This document shows, in pieces, positions 40,704-50,721 of a stretch of 64,000 nucleotides of DNA (the stretch's first letter is position 1; every line of letters begins with the position of its first letter). Made by a program: the position numbers and the translations under genes. A model generated the notes under the pieces. It saw only the letters and a list, made by a program, of their open reading frames with translations. It ran no database searches and was not told where the DNA came from. The stretch is from Proteus vulgaris (GTDB lineage Bacteria > Pseudomonadota > Gammaproteobacteria > Enterobacterales > Enterobacteriaceae): NCBI GenBank assembly GCA_901472505.1, contig LR590468.1, positions 682,001 to 746,000 of the forward strand. The letters run 5' to 3'.

Positions 40704-42128
40704 ATGCATAACCGTAAATCTATCCAAAATAGCCAAAATGAACGACGTTTTAATTTATTCAGAAAAGCACAAGAAACCAATCTCGCACCACTGAAAGTCC
40801 TGCTACTGTCTGCCATAGTCGGTTCGCTTGCTGGGTTAGTGGGTGTTTTATTTGAAAAAAGTGTGAGCTGGGTTATAAACTTCAGGCAAGAAGAACTCGT
40901 CAAAACCTTCACTAATCCTTATATTCTAGCTATTAGCACATTACTTTTTTCTTCTATTTTAGCCATGTTAGGTTACTATTTAGTCAAGAAATTCTCGCCT
41001 GAATCAGGTGGCTCTGGTATCCCTGAAATTGAAGGAGCAATGATAGATATTCGCCCTGTTCGTTGGTGGCGAGTATTACCGGTAAAATTCATTGCCAGTA
41101 TTGGAACATTGGGTTCAGGGATGGTATTAGGACGAGAAGGCCCGACAGTTCAATTGGGGTGCCAATATTGGCCAATTGGTTAATGACATTTCTCACTTAA
41201 AAGATAAAGAATCACGCCACACATTATTAGCAACAGGTGCAGCCGCTGGGTTAACCGCAGCTTTTAATGCTCCTCTTGCGGGTATTTTATTTATTATTGA
41301 AGAGATGCGACCTCAATTTAAATACAGCCTTATTTCAATTAAAGCAGTTTTTATCGGTGTTATTATGTCGTGCATTGTCTTTCGCTTATTTAATGGTGAA
41401 GGCGGTGTGATTCATATTGGTAAATTTTCATCCGCCCCACTCAATACGCTTTGGTTATATTTAGTTTTAGGTATGCTATTTGGCATTATCGGTGTCATAT
41501 TCAGTAAATTACTTTTTTATGTTTCAAACTCAATTTCAGCATTTTTATCAAGATAAAATTTCACGTTTTGTTTTAACCGGAGGTATTATTGGTGGGCTTT
41601 GTGGCCTATTAGCACTAATTATGCCTGAAATTACTGGCGGTGGATTCAGCATTATTCCAGCACTCAGCACTGGACAATATTCACTTATTGCAGTGTTACT
41701 TTTCTTTATTTTACGAACTATCACATCCATTATTAGCTTTGCATCTGGCGCCCCTGGTGGCATATTTGCCCCCACTCTCGCATTAGGTACTCTATTTGGT
41801 AGTGCATTCGGATTAATGGCAACATTACTTTTTCCTGATTATCAAATTCAAATCGGTACTTTTGCCATTGCCGGTATGGGTGCTTTATTCGCTGCAACGG
41901 TAAGAGCGCCACTGACAGGAATAGTTTTAGTATTAGAAATGACAGATAATTATCAGCTTATCCTGCCTATGATAATCACCTGCTTGGGTGCTACTATGTT
42001 GGCACAGCTATTAGGTGGCCGCCCTATCTACACCGTTTTTATTAGAACGCATTTTACAAAAGTCTGAAGCAAAAGAACAAACAGACCAAGTTAATGACAT
42101 AAAAAATACTAAATCACTACAACAATAA
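40704..42128 (+). CDS. clcA: H+/Cl- exchange transporter ClcA (three one-base frameshifts, probably assembly errors)
   Basis: CLC antiporter used in extreme acid resistance. The selectivity segments [19 protein letters not shown], the C-terminal GAPGGIFAP and EMTDNYQL are all present but spread over three frames. Breaks are at the G run 41156-41159, the T run 41513-41518 and the T run 42036-42040; each needs one base fewer. The corrected protein is 473 residues, exactly the E. coli length, ending at a TAA at 42126-42128 rather than at the earlier apparent stop. Three independent disabling events in one otherwise conserved gene are unlikely biologically. Confidence 0.93.
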
Positions 42129-42148
42129 ACGTGCTCAAACAGATAAAA

Positions 42149-42175
42149 AAATACCCCAACTAAATTGGGGTATTT
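42149..42175. terminator. bidirectional terminator between clcA and tehB
   Basis: AAATACCCCAA pairs with TTGGGGTATTT with a 5-base loop; A/T-rich flanks give a possible U tract in both directions between the convergent genes. Confidence 0.85.
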
Positions 42176-42198
42176 AAAAATAAATGATATGAATTGAA

Positions 42199-43053
42199 TT
42201 ATTTTTTACGGGCAATTAACGTCGCAAAATTCAAAGCAATACGATTACCATTGGCATCGGTTTTATGTAAATGACCCGGATTTTCATTATATTTGATGAT
42301 TTCCCAGTCTTTATAGTAATCCGCTAATTCTCCTTGGCGTAAAAAGGTCTTAAATGGAATTTCAGCAGGATCACTATTTTCTGTTTCAACTGGGCAAACA
42401 ATCACATTAATACCATTATTATTGGTACATGCTTGCATGTTTTTAATAATAGTTGCAATACGTTCTCGTTGACAAAACATCAACACAACAGTTGAAATAA
42501 TAATGTCGTATTTTTCAGTCAGTGAAGCTTCATTGATATCGTATAAACCACTTTTTACTGACAAAGCTGTTTTAGTTTTAACGCTTTCAATCGCCTCAAT
42601 ATGAGAGGCATTAATATCTAATGCCGTGACATCATACCCTTGAGACGCCAAATAAAAACTATTTCGCCCACGCCCTGCACCTAAATCCAAGACCTTACAA
42701 GGGTGAGTTAATGTTGCCATATAGCGCACTTCAGAATGCGGTAGTGACAAGTCATTTTCTTTAAAGAGTTTATCTTCTGGCGCACATAAAAACGACAGTT
42801 GGCAACGTACATCATCACTCGCTTTATCAATTTTATGCCACTGTTGAGGTTGGATTAAAGGGGGTTGATTTTCTGTATCACAGTCCACCGAAATTTGTGA
42901 ACCATCCTCATTAAATACGACAAATGTCATATTCCCTTGTAGGACACGCATTTGAGCATAAGTACCTTCCTTTGTATTGTGACGTTCTAATAACGCTAAA
43001 GGAATTGATGTTCGTGTCCACTCTGGCATTGTTTTATAACTAACAAGTTCCAT
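42199..43053 (-). CDS. tehB: tellurite-resistance SAM-dependent methyltransferase TehB
   Basis: 284 residues with two parts: an N-terminal cupin-like DUF1971 domain (about 1-85) and a Rossmann methyltransferase with the SAM motif VLDLGAGRGRN at residues 121-131. This is the long TehB form known from Haemophilus (E. coli TehB lacks the N-domain). It methylates or volatilises tellurite and selenite in resistant strains. No tehA is adjacent. The reading frame is intact and ends just before the shared terminator. Confidence 0.9.
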   Translation of the reverse strand: MELVSYKTMPEWTRTSIPLALLERHNTKEGTYAQMRVLQGNMTFVVFNEDGSQISVDCDTENQPPLIQPQQWHKIDKASDDVRCQLSFLCAPEDKLFKENDLSLPHSEVRYMATLTHPCKVLDLGAGRGRNSFYLASQGYDVTALDINASHIEAIESVKTKTALSVKSGLYDINEASLTEKYDIIISTVVLMFCQRERIATIIKNMQACTNNNGINVIVCPVETENSDPAEIPFKTFLRQGELADYYKDWEIIKYNENPGHLHKTDANGNRIALNFATLIARKK

Positions 43054-43131
43054 AATCCAACCTCAATTAAGATGCATTTTAAATACATCTTATGGCAATC
43101 ATTATCGTTCGTAAAGATACTCTGCTCAAAA

Positions 43132-44304
43132 TTATGATTTTAAATATTTATTTAAAAGCAAATTCGTCACATCTGATGAAGAAATAGATTCACCACATAA
43201 AACTTTCATCATAATTTCTTTACCTAACGACGCTAAAGAAAACAGCATATCAGGACGTAATCGACTGATCTTATCTCTATTTTCATCTTGATTAATAATA
43301 GTAATTAACTTGGCATCGACATTAGAGCACTCTTGGATAGTAAGTAAGATAAACGTATTTTCAGCATCACTTTCAGATAAAGTTGCTACCCAATTGGCTT
43401 TAGCAATATTAGCGGATTGCAACGTTTTAAGGTTAGTTGGATCACCTTCAATAATATTAGCTTGCGCATCATAGACAGCTTTACTTTTATCAGTACAAAT
43501 CGCAATAACTGGTTTTCCTTGCTCTCTTAATCCTTTTTCTAATTGTGAAGCCAGTGCCGAAGATCCAATAATAATAAAATGATTATGCATTTTAGCGATC
43601 CTTTTCTTAACAATATCGCGAGTCCCTCGGGCAAGAAACCCCATCACATACACAATAGATGTAGTAAAAACAGTTATTCCTAAGATAACAACAGTTAATG
43701 TAAAAATACGGGCATTTGTACTAATTGGCACAATATCGCCAAATCCTAATGTCGTCATGCAGACAATAGAAAAATAAAATGCATCCATTAACGTTGTAAT
43801 ATGAGGTTTGAACTCGTCCCCAATATAGAGGCTTCCCAACATTGAGAATAACAGTAAAGAAAGGGTACAGATAAAAGCCACAAAGCCAGCACTAGTTAAA
43901 CTATGATGCGGAAAGGCACGCCAACTTATTAATAATCCAATCGCCAAAGCAAAAGAAAAATAAGCCTGAAAACCAATTTGCTGATAAACCGCAACATCAA
44001 GAAAAACAATGGTAGCTAATAAGATAAGAGACACACACCACGCAATCCTTGCGCCTAAATACATAAATATTGAGAGCAAAATTAACGCACAAGCTAGCAT
44101 CACCTTAGGGATATCTAGTAATTTTAATACCCCTAATGATTTAAGCCACGCAGAAAAGCCATGAATTTCCCAATTCAGATAAATACCACGAGATAACAGA
44201 ATTGAGTAAATGATAAACATACCATTTAAGATAAGTAATAAAGACATCATCTTTCTTGTCACTTTAGATGTCTCTATCACATTTAGTATTACGGATAATT
44301 TCAT
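43132..44304 (-). CDS. Kch-like voltage-gated potassium channel
   Basis: A 390-residue channel subunit with six predicted membrane helices, the K+ selectivity filter TTLGFGD at residues 184-190, and a cytoplasmic RCK/TrkA-N domain starting about residue 245 (FIIIGSSALASQLEKGL). The architecture matches E. coli Kch (417 residues), although the voltage-sensor-like region has few basic residues. It lies 22 bases upstream of nothing obvious and codirectional with the downstream tehB and upstream hydrolase genes; the 22-base gap to the hydrolase suggests cotranscription. Confidence 0.88.
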   Translation of the reverse strand: MKLSVILNVIETSKVTRKMMSLLLILNGMFIIYSILLSRGIYLNWEIHGFSAWLKSLGVLKLLDIPKVMLACALILLSIFMYLGARIAWCVSLILLATIVFLDVAVYQQIGFQAYFSFALAIGLLISWRAFPHHSLTSAGFVAFICTLSLLLFSMLGSLYIGDEFKPHITTLMDAFYFSIVCMTTLGFGDIVPISTNARIFTLTVVILGITVFTTSIVYVMGFLARGTRDIVKKRIAKMHNHFIIIGSSALASQLEKGLREQGKPVIAICTDKSKAVYDAQANIIEGDPTNLKTLQSANIAKANWVATLSESDAENTFILLTIQECSNVDAKLITIINQDENRDKISRLRPDMLFSLASLGKEIMMKVLCGESISSSDVTNLLLNKYLKS

Positions 44305-44326
44305 ATTAGGTATCGTGAATACTCAA

Positions 44327-45409
44327 CTAGTTATTTAAAGGAATATTATCTAATCCTTGAAATTTAAAAGGTTCTGCGGGTTTAAAATGGCTTGTCGCAT
44401 TAGCGGAATAAATGATTGATTGTTCTTCACCTAATACTAAGGTCATAACTTTCCCGCTCTCTTTTGAAAAATCAATTTCCTTTAAATTAACCCAAAAGGT
44501 ATTCGGTGATAATGCTGATTCGAAAAAATATAGTTGGTTTTTATGATCAGCAACCGTTCTCCAGCGTGTAGATGAAATTTCAGGTGATTCAATAGTACTT
44601 AATCCATAGGGAACAGAAACATTTCTGATCACGCCAAAGACACTGGCAAGCGATTTTTTACTCGATTGTGCCTTAGGAATGGCATTCACATAAAAAGAAG
44701 CTCTGGTAAAACGATCTGATGCACGATTTGTTCCTGGCAACATCACAGTTCCACCAATTTGTTGCCAATAACTATTTAATGCTAATTGCTCTGAAAAAAT
44801 GGGCGAGTTCGTCATTACTTGATACTCTTTACTATGATGAATCACTTGCTTGCCGTTAATATATTCAATAATAGCACTATCACCAGAGGCATCAGAAAGA
44901 GAAAGATGTAACGTCGCCATTCTGTCCTGCCCTGGTACTTTATCCGTTAATACAATAAAAGGTTCACTTTCTAATGCTGTCACGGCGTCTTCTACGGTAG
45001 CAAAATTATCTAGCACATACTGAGCCCATGCTGAAATCGAAATAGCGGGTTTTTCTTTGGTATAAGCAGGATAATCAGATTCCGCCAACCACAATAAATT
45101 AGCAACCAATCCCTTTTCATTCATCCCATCTGTTGTTGAAATATCGTAACCAGATGCAACAACACTTCCATATTTAGATGTCCATTTAATGGAATTATCA
45201 CCCGCTTCACCTGAACGTTGCATACCTTGTGGGAATATCCATAAGTTTGTTCCTATGTCATATTTCCAGTCCATTGAACGAGCTGTAATAATTTGATTAT
45301 TATCGCCTAAATAGACAAGTCGAGTACATGCATTAACCTCTGTCACTCCTGTTGTTAAAAAACCAGAGATAAGTAGAGTGCCCAAAAAAGTATGGCGTAA
45401 TTTTTTCAT
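44327..45409 (-). CDS. secreted choloylglycine hydrolase-family (linear amide) Ntn hydrolase
   Basis: A 360-residue exported enzyme. Signal peptide MKKLRHTFLGTLLISGFLTT... ends at VNA, leaving C28 (CTRLVYLG) as the new N-terminal nucleophile, the hallmark of this Ntn-hydrolase family (bile salt hydrolases, penicillin V acylases). Other family features: ARSMDWKYD, GMNEKGLVANLLW, and TNSPIF. Periplasmic Gram-negative members often act on penicillin V or acyl-homoserine lactones; the substrate here is unknown. It sits 22 bases from the downstream K+ channel gene. Confidence 0.87.
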   Translation of the reverse strand: MKKLRHTFLGTLLISGFLTTGVTEVNACTRLVYLGDNNQIITARSMDWKYDIGTNLWIFPQGMQRSGEAGDNSIKWTSKYGSVVASGYDISTTDGMNEKGLVANLLWLAESDYPAYTKEKPAISISAWAQYVLDNFATVEDAVTALESEPFIVLTDKVPGQDRMATLHLSLSDASGDSAIIEYINGKQVIHHSKEYQVMTNSPIFSEQLALNSYWQQIGGTVMLPGTNRASDRFTRASFYVNAIPKAQSSKKSLASVFGVIRNVSVPYGLSTIESPEISSTRWRTVADHKNQLYFFESALSPNTFWVNLKEIDFSKESGKVMTLVLGEEQSIIYSANATSHFKPAEPFKFQGLDNIPLNN

Positions 45410-45580
45410 TATTGACTCTTTTCCTGTTAAATAAATGGATGAGATGGCGAAAATTCCTCTTTTTTATTTTTTGCTTTTAAATAAAACAGATAAATTGATA
45501 TATAGCTCTTGATTAACTCGATTAGAAAATAAGAACTGTTACCTAAGTATAAAACAACTCATCTTAATTGCGCATAAAAA

Positions 45581-45604
45581 AACCGATACACTAAGGTATC
45601 GGTT
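45581..45604 (-). terminator. yceI terminator
   Basis: AACCGATAC (45581-45589) pairs with GTATCGGTT (45596-45604); the preceding A run is the minus-strand U tract. It lies about 50 bases after the yceI stop. Confidence 0.9.
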
Positions 45605-45656
45605 TATCAATCATCTAGATAACCAGGAATTTTATTTCCCTACAAAAAGCATTTAA

Positions 45657-46235
45657 TTAAGCCTTTTTAACACCTTCAACAGAGATTATTAATTCTGCTT
45701 CTTGTGATTTTGGTCCTAAGTCTGATTTAAAATTAAACTCTTTCAGATTTACTTTACCTGTCGCTTCAAAACCAGCACGGTAACCTTTCCAAGGATCAGT
45801 GCCTTCACCAATTAATTTTGCATTTAATGATATAGGTTTCGTCACACCATTTAATGTTAAATCACCGACTACCACATAATGCTCACCTTCACGAGTGACT
45901 TTGGTTGATACAAATCGTGCTTCAGGATATTTGCTCACGTTAAAGAAATCAGCACTACGTAAATGTTTATCACGTTCAGCATGATTTGTGTCTAAACTTC
46001 CCGTTTTAATCACAACATCAACTTTATCTTTAGATGGATCTTCTTTGTCATAACTGAAAGTACCATCAAAATCTTTAAAGGTGCCATATAACCAGCTATA
46101 ACCTAAATGTTGAATACGAAACTGTACAAATGCATGCTGGCCTTGTTTATCAATAGCATAATCTGCAGCTAAAGTAGTACTCGCATTAAATAACAACGCA
46201 CCTGCTGTTAAACCCAATAAAGCTTTCTTAAACAT
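45657..46235 (-). CDS. yceI: YceI family periplasmic protein
   Basis: A 192-residue exported lipocalin-like protein; signal peptide [23 protein letters not shown], then the YceI fold with [15 protein letters not shown] and SADFFNV. E. coli YceI is 191 residues, base-inducible, and relatives bind polyisoprenoids. GGAG six bases before the ATG at 46235 selects this start over an upstream in-frame ATG. It is 33 bases downstream of the cytochrome b561 gene, as in E. coli yceJ-yceI. Confidence 0.94.
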   Translation of the reverse strand: MFKKALLGLTAGALLFNASTTLAADYAIDKQGQHAFVQFRIQHLGYSWLYGTFKDFDGTFSYDKEDPSKDKVDVVIKTGSLDTNHAERDKHLRSADFFNVSKYPEARFVSTKVTREGEHYVVVGDLTLNGVTKPISLNAKLIGEGTDPWKGYRAGFEATGKVNLKEFNFKSDLGPKSQEAELIISVEGVKKA

Positions 46236-46268
46236 GGTTATCTCCATAATCTTGTTCTATCAGTTTAA

Positions 46269-46825
46269 TTATTTAGTTCGCATTCCTAGCATGCGTTTTA
46301 ACGTCACATCTTTATCAATAAAATGATGCTTTAAGGCTCCAGCTGCATGTAATAGTGATAACAAAACCACTGACCATGCTAAATAAAGATGAACGTCACC
46401 AGCTAAATCTGCTTGTTCGGCTTCGCCTGTAAAAAATAGCGGGTACAGAAAACCAATCAAAAACAGATATCGCTTGACCATCAGCAGTGGGAGATTAAAT
46501 ACCCACTAATGAGAATAGAAAATAAAATGAAATATAAGAGCATATGTGCGATATGAGCACTAATGCGAGTGAATTTACTGTAACTTGATAATGCTTTAGG
46601 CGGAGGCGACATCCAACGCCATATCACACGCAAGATCAGAACAATAAATAAAAGAATACCGATACTTTTATGTATTTCAGGAGCTGAATGATACCAACTA
46701 TCATAATAGCCGAGCGTAACCATCCATAACCCTAAAGCAAACATACCGTAAACGGTAAGTGCGGACCCCCAGTGTAAAATGAGTGACAAGTGCCCGTAGC
46801 GAGACGTGTTATTTCGCCATTGCAT
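46269..46825 (-). CDS. yceJ: cytochrome b561 (YceJ-like; two one-base frameshifts, probably assembly errors)
   Basis: A four-helix dihaem membrane cytochrome. The N-terminal part MQWRNNTSRYGHLSLILHW through LFSILISGYLIS is followed after a frame break by TADGQ... and, after a second break, TGEAEQADLAGDVH and ALKHHFIDKD, with the haem-binding histidines distributed as in E. coli YceJ. Breaks: the G run 46489-46491 and the A run 46431-46436 (plus-strand view), each needing one base fewer. Corrected length is 184 residues (E. coli 188). It is the upstream gene of a two-gene operon with yceI. Confidence 0.9.
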
Positions 46826-47147
46826 AATAAAAACCCAATAGTTTCTAATTCATTAAAATAATGTTATCTAGTTTAGTATATTGAGAATAAAATGTTAGCC
46901 CATTATTCAACAAATTATTTGCTTATCTTTATCAATAATAATCAATAAGTAATAAGCTCTTATTAGTCACTTGGTTTATTATTTAATCAATAGTATTGTT
47001 GTAAAATAGTTTATGGCAGAAATCGGATAAACAGATGACGGAGTTATCACGCTTAATAATAGAATAAAATATAAGAGAAATAAGAATATATAAAAATAAG
47101 ACCAATGTAACTATTGTTCAACCTTAATAACAATTGTATATTTTTAC
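46826..47147. other. spacer upstream of cytochrome b561
   Basis: About 320 AT-rich bases with no gene seen; it should contain the yceJ-yceI promoter on the minus strand, not localised. Confidence 0.5.
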
Positions 47148-47348
47148 TTACCCTAAATTAGAACTAATTAAGCAAAATACAATAATAATTAAAGGGACGG
47201 TAAAAAAAACAGATAACCAACGCATTTCACGTACGACACCAAAAATAATCCCCACAATACATACAAAAAAAATAATAGGCATCATTTCTGAGTAGTGATC
47301 ATGAAAATAGTGCATTAATAAATTAATCCACGAATGATCGTTTTGCAT
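47148..47348 (-). CDS. hypothetical small membrane protein
   Basis: A 66-residue frame with two hydrophobic stretches (MMPIIFFVCIVGIIFGVV and WLSVFFTVPLIIIVFCLI) separated by a basic turn REMR, the look of a two-helix inner-membrane hairpin. No family was recognised and the ribosome site is weak. It is surrounded by non-coding AT-rich DNA. Plausible but unproven. Confidence 0.4.
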   Translation of the reverse strand: MQNDHSWINLLMHYFHDHYSEMMPIIFFVCIVGIIFGVVREMRWLSVFFTVPLIIIVFCLISSNLG

Positions 47349-47842
47349 ATAAAAATTTCAACCAATAAAAGTAAATTTAAATTAAGATAGTGATAAATTA
47401 CTATCATTAGCAAATAAAACAAGTGTTGTATTATGAATATCAATCATTGCGCACAAAGATATTAAAATACTTCAAATCTTAAATAAGAGAAATATCAATA
47501 ATAAAAAATAACAACCTAAGTTAAATTAACAATAATATAAAACAATGTAGGTTAAATAAAATAAAATTGAGCAAATAAAAACGATATCATTATTACCATC
47601 ACATTAACAAAATGAAACAATAATTTCATTTAATTTCAATTAAAGAAAATTAATTTCGATAGGTGACAATAAAATCAATAAAGAATAAATAAAATAGAGT
47701 TTTAAACATCAAATAATTACCTTTAGGTTATTCATTTACTTTGAATTAACTCCATATTTCATTTTAATTGCTATTAGCTAAAAACATTCAATTCCGACTC
47801 AAAAAACACTACAATTACAACAGTATTTTTATTGAGGGTACT
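47349..47842. other. AT-rich spacer upstream of the RpiR regulator
   Basis: Nearly 500 bases of very AT-rich DNA with no gene; it should carry the promoter of the RpiR-family gene and marks the start of the accessory region. No defined operator was recognised. Confidence 0.5.
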
Positions 47843-48667
47843 ATGTCTACTGCAACAAATCTGAATGAACTACAGGAACAAGTTCGCTCCCGCTATAATG
47901 GATTAAGTAAAAGGCTACAGCAGGTTGCACATTATCTACTTGATAATAAAAACAGTGTGGCATTTGATACAATTGCAATCCTTGCAGATAAAGCAAATGT
48001 TCCTCCATCGACATTAATTCGTTTTGCCAATGCGTTTCATTTCACTGGCTTTAATGAAATGAAACAATTATTTCAACATCATTTGATGAATGAAATGGTA
48101 AATGAAAATTTAACTTATAAACAGAAATATAAAGAGGAACCCCCTAATCTGAATGAGCCTGCCTATATTTTGCAAGAATTTGCACAAGCAAATAGCCATT
48201 CATTGCAACAATTGGCAAATCAGACTCACAGAGAAATGTTAAATAAAACATTACAATTACTTGAACATGCTGAAACAATTTATATTTGTGGCTTTCATCA
48301 CTCATTCAGTGCTGCGAGTTATTTCTTTCATGCTCTCTCGCACATTCCTTGTGAAACTGTTTTTGTAAACAGCTTAGGAGGAATGTACAAAGAGCAATTG
48401 AGAAATATTACACATCGAGATGTACTTTTTGGCATTCATTTCCATCCATACTCAAATGAAATGCAAAAAATGTGCGAAATGGCTACATATAAAGAAGCTA
48501 AACAAATTATTGTTACAGACAGCCCCATTAGCCCATTGGCAAGTTTGAGTGATGTTTGTTTAACGGTAAAAGAAGCTCAAATAAAAACCTTTCGCTCTCA
48601 AACATCAACAATGTGTTTGCTACAAGCGATTTCTGTTGCTTTTGCCTTTAGAAAAAAAATTAGTTAA
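47843..48667 (+). CDS. MurR/RpiR family transcriptional regulator
   Basis: A 274-residue regulator: N-terminal HTH_6 domain (about 1-77, with VPPSTLIRFANAF as recognition helix) and a C-terminal SIS sugar-phosphate-binding domain (about 120-260, ICGFHHSFSAASYF, VTDSPISPLA). The ATG at 47843 has GAGGG five bases upstream; a longer frame from 47768 lacks homology. RpiR proteins sense phosphosugars or amino-sugar phosphates. Its position about 2 kb before the chondroitin locus makes it a candidate regulator of that locus, an inference only. It has its own terminator. Confidence 0.88.
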   Translation: MSTATNLNELQEQVRSRYNGLSKRLQQVAHYLLDNKNSVAFDTIAILADKANVPPSTLIRFANAFHFTGFNEMKQLFQHHLMNEMVNENLTYKQKYKEEPPNLNEPAYILQEFAQANSHSLQQLANQTHREMLNKTLQLLEHAETIYICGFHHSFSAASYFFHALSHIPCETVFVNSLGGMYKEQLRNITHRDVLFGIHFHPYSNEMQKMCEMATYKEAKQIIVTDSPISPLASLSDVCLTVKEAQIKTFRSQTSTMCLLQAISVAFAFRKKIS

Positions 48668-48678
48668 CGTTTATCCCA

Positions 48679-48708
48679 AACTGCATTTTAATAAAGATGC
48701 AGTTTTTT
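48679..48708 (+). terminator. RpiR gene terminator
   Basis: AACTGCAT (48679-48686) pairs with ATGCAGTT (48697-48704), followed by a T run, 12 bases after the stop. Confidence 0.9.
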
Positions 48709-48897
48709 ATTTAACAGCCTATCGATTATAACTTTATTTAATAGAATGACTACAAAATAATTAACTTTATATTAAATAACTTAGAATTTTGTTTGAAATT
48801 GTTTTTAAGAGTAATTTCAGAATATTTTATTTGTGATGAAAAAAACAATCCTTTAGCATTAATTTACGCCAAAATTCTGCTGACAGGATTAAATTAA

Positions 48898-49648
48898 ATG
48901 TTATTTAAAAAGTTGTTTTTATTTTTACTATTATTTCCTTCACTTTCTTATTCAAATACGACTTCAATAAAAGAAGATATTGAAACACCTATAATCGTTA
49001 ATATCCCTAGTATTTCATTCGGTGATAACAGTAATGCTTCAGGTAATGGTTCGATTGCCATAGGCGTCAATAGCCAAGCTAAAAATACACGCGCTGTTGC
49101 CATTGGTCATAATGCATTAGCAACAGAAGAAGATACAGTTTCATTTGGTAACATTGAAAATAACCAGACTTCTCGATTAGTGAATATTAGTGATGGTAAA
49201 AATAATACAGATGCTGTCAATCTTATCCAAACTAAAAAAAATGGTAGATAAAAACAGAATAACAACAAATAATGTCATCAATCAGCTAAAAAGAAGTATT
49301 AGTACAGACATCGATAATATAAAAACCCATGTTAATGATTTTGATCACTATTACAGGAAAAGGCAAGCTGAAATCACAGACTCAATTGCAAATTTAGATA
49401 AAAAAATCATCGTATTAGAAAAGAAAGTATTTGCAGGTATTGCTTCATCTGTTGCAATGACGAATATTCCTTATCTTAGCCATCACACCTTAAGTAGCGG
49501 AATTGGTATTAGTAATTACCGAACTGGTACGGCTATTGCCGGAGGAATACAATATAAGCCAAATAACGACATTGCATTTAGATTAAACTCATCAATAAAT
49601 AGTGAACAAGAAATTATTATTGGGGGGGGATTAGCCTATGGCTGGTAA
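48898..49648 (+). CDS. very short YadA-like trimeric autotransporter (one-base frameshift, probably an assembly error)
   Basis: Corrected length 249 residues. Parts in order: signal peptide MLFKKLFLFLLLFPSLSYS; one small YadA-type head block (SIAIGVNSQA, AVAIGHNALA); a neck/stalk coiled coil (about residues 115-170); and a C-terminal YadA anchor of four strands (KKVFAGIASSVAMTNIP to GGGLAYGW). The frame breaks at the A run 49234-49241, where one A fewer joins both halves. Type Vc adhesins are usually far longer; this is close to the smallest possible version. A run of eight Gs (49622-49629) sits in the last barrel strand. Such proteins bind host matrix or neighbouring cells. Confidence 0.85.
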
Positions 49649-49791
49649 TCATACTTGTTGTCTATAAATATAGAATAAAACTCATATTATTAATTAAGCA
49701 GTAATAAATATATTCTATTGCTGCTTTAATTACATTTTACCCAAAATAGATTTAACAAAAAATTAAATAACTACCTTTAGATTGATAAATT

Positions 49792-49856
49792 TATCTTTAG
49801 TATCTTTAATATCTTTAATATCTTTAATATCTTTAATATCTTTTTATAAGATACAT
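49792..49856 (+). repeat. 9-bp tandem repeat upstream of the GNAT gene
   Basis: One ATCTTTAGT followed by five perfect ATCTTTAAT units (49802-49846) and a degenerate sixth. The block ends about 50 bases before the GNAT start, in the promoter zone. Confidence 0.95.
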
Positions 49857-49903
49857 TATTTTTATATACTAAGATTATAATTTAGCATAAAAAGGAATAA
49901 AAA

Positions 49904-50395
49904 ATGGGTTATATATTTCGAAAAATGGTGTCTAAAGATATCAGTTCAGTAGCAACATTATTGCAAGCAAACTCAGAATCTCAACAAGGTGGTTTATATG
50001 GCGAATATCCCCAAAATAAAGTTGAGGCAATGTATCAAAGTAGTACAAATACTATTGTTGCACTTTACCAAAACAATATCGTTGCGGTTGTTTTCAGCTT
50101 TCCTGTCACGTCTTTTTCAATTCCCCCTATTGCTCAAGAGATTAATCGACGCTTTCCAGAAATAACACAAAATAATTGGTTTTATGGTCCTGTTTGTATT
50201 GATAAATCACATCGAGGAAAATCACTATTAAGCGATCTTTACCAACAAATCTGTACTTTACATGGTGGTCACCCCATTGCATTTGTTAACAATGAAAATA
50301 TTCGCTCACTAAAAGCACATCAAAAGTTAGGTATGGAGATAGTTAAAACCTTTGAGTTTAATGGAACATCTTGGTGGGTCATAAAGGGGCAATGA
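49904..50395 (+). CDS. GNAT family N-acetyltransferase
   Basis: A 163-residue acetyltransferase fold. The acetyl-CoA loop is visible in WFYGPVCIDKSHRGKSLLSDLY (R/Q-x-x-G-like HRGKS) and the C-terminal strand FVNNENIRSLKAHQKLGM is typical of motif B. The substrate is unknown. The start ATG at 49904 has AAAGGAA upstream. It is preceded by a 9-bp tandem repeat array and followed by the 330-base promoter region of the chondroitin locus; no functional link to that locus is evident. Confidence 0.85.
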   Translation: MGYIFRKMVSKDISSVATLLQANSESQQGGLYGEYPQNKVEAMYQSSTNTIVALYQNNIVAVVFSFPVTSFSIPPIAQEINRRFPEITQNNWFYGPVCIDKSHRGKSLLSDLYQQICTLHGGHPIAFVNNENIRSLKAHQKLGMEIVKTFEFNGTSWWVIKGQ

Positions 50396-50721
50396 AAACA
50401 AACGAAAGAAAAAGACTTACACTTTCTGTTATCTCTATTTCTCGCTAAAAAGGAAAACTTTTAGATTTTTTTGTTACCGCCATCACAAAACAAAAGATAT
50501 CAAATAAAATCAATAACATATAAAAACAAATAAAAAGTTAATCTATTCTTAACAATATTCCAACGCCTATTTTATCTGTCAAATTGCTTACAAATTGGCA
50601 CTATTCTGTGATCTCCCTTTCAATTCTTGATCTTTCGTTAACTTACTTTTTGATCTTATACAAAAGTATAAATAAGATAAAAGACACCAATTCGAAAGTA
50701 AACGTAAAATAGGAGGAAGCA
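50396..50721. other. promoter region of the chondroitin locus
   Basis: About 330 AT-rich bases before the sulfatase gene. Visible elements: a direct repeat TTGATCTT (about 50628 and 50650), a perfect inverted repeat TTATAC-AAAA-GTATAA (50656-50671) where the -10 region or an operator should be, and a CRP-like half site TGTGA near 50608. AGGAGG precedes the sulfatase start. Confidence 0.55.

Noticed and set aside
39112..42128. Real pseudogenes for the AGCS symporter and clcA
   Set aside because: Each lesion is one base in a homopolymer and repair gives exact family lengths; matching lesions occur all over the window, including in biosynthetic genes.
49622..49629. G8 run as a phase-variation switch of the trimeric autotransporter
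   Set aside because: The run is in frame and only a few codons from the stop; given the many homopolymer errors here, its length cannot be trusted.
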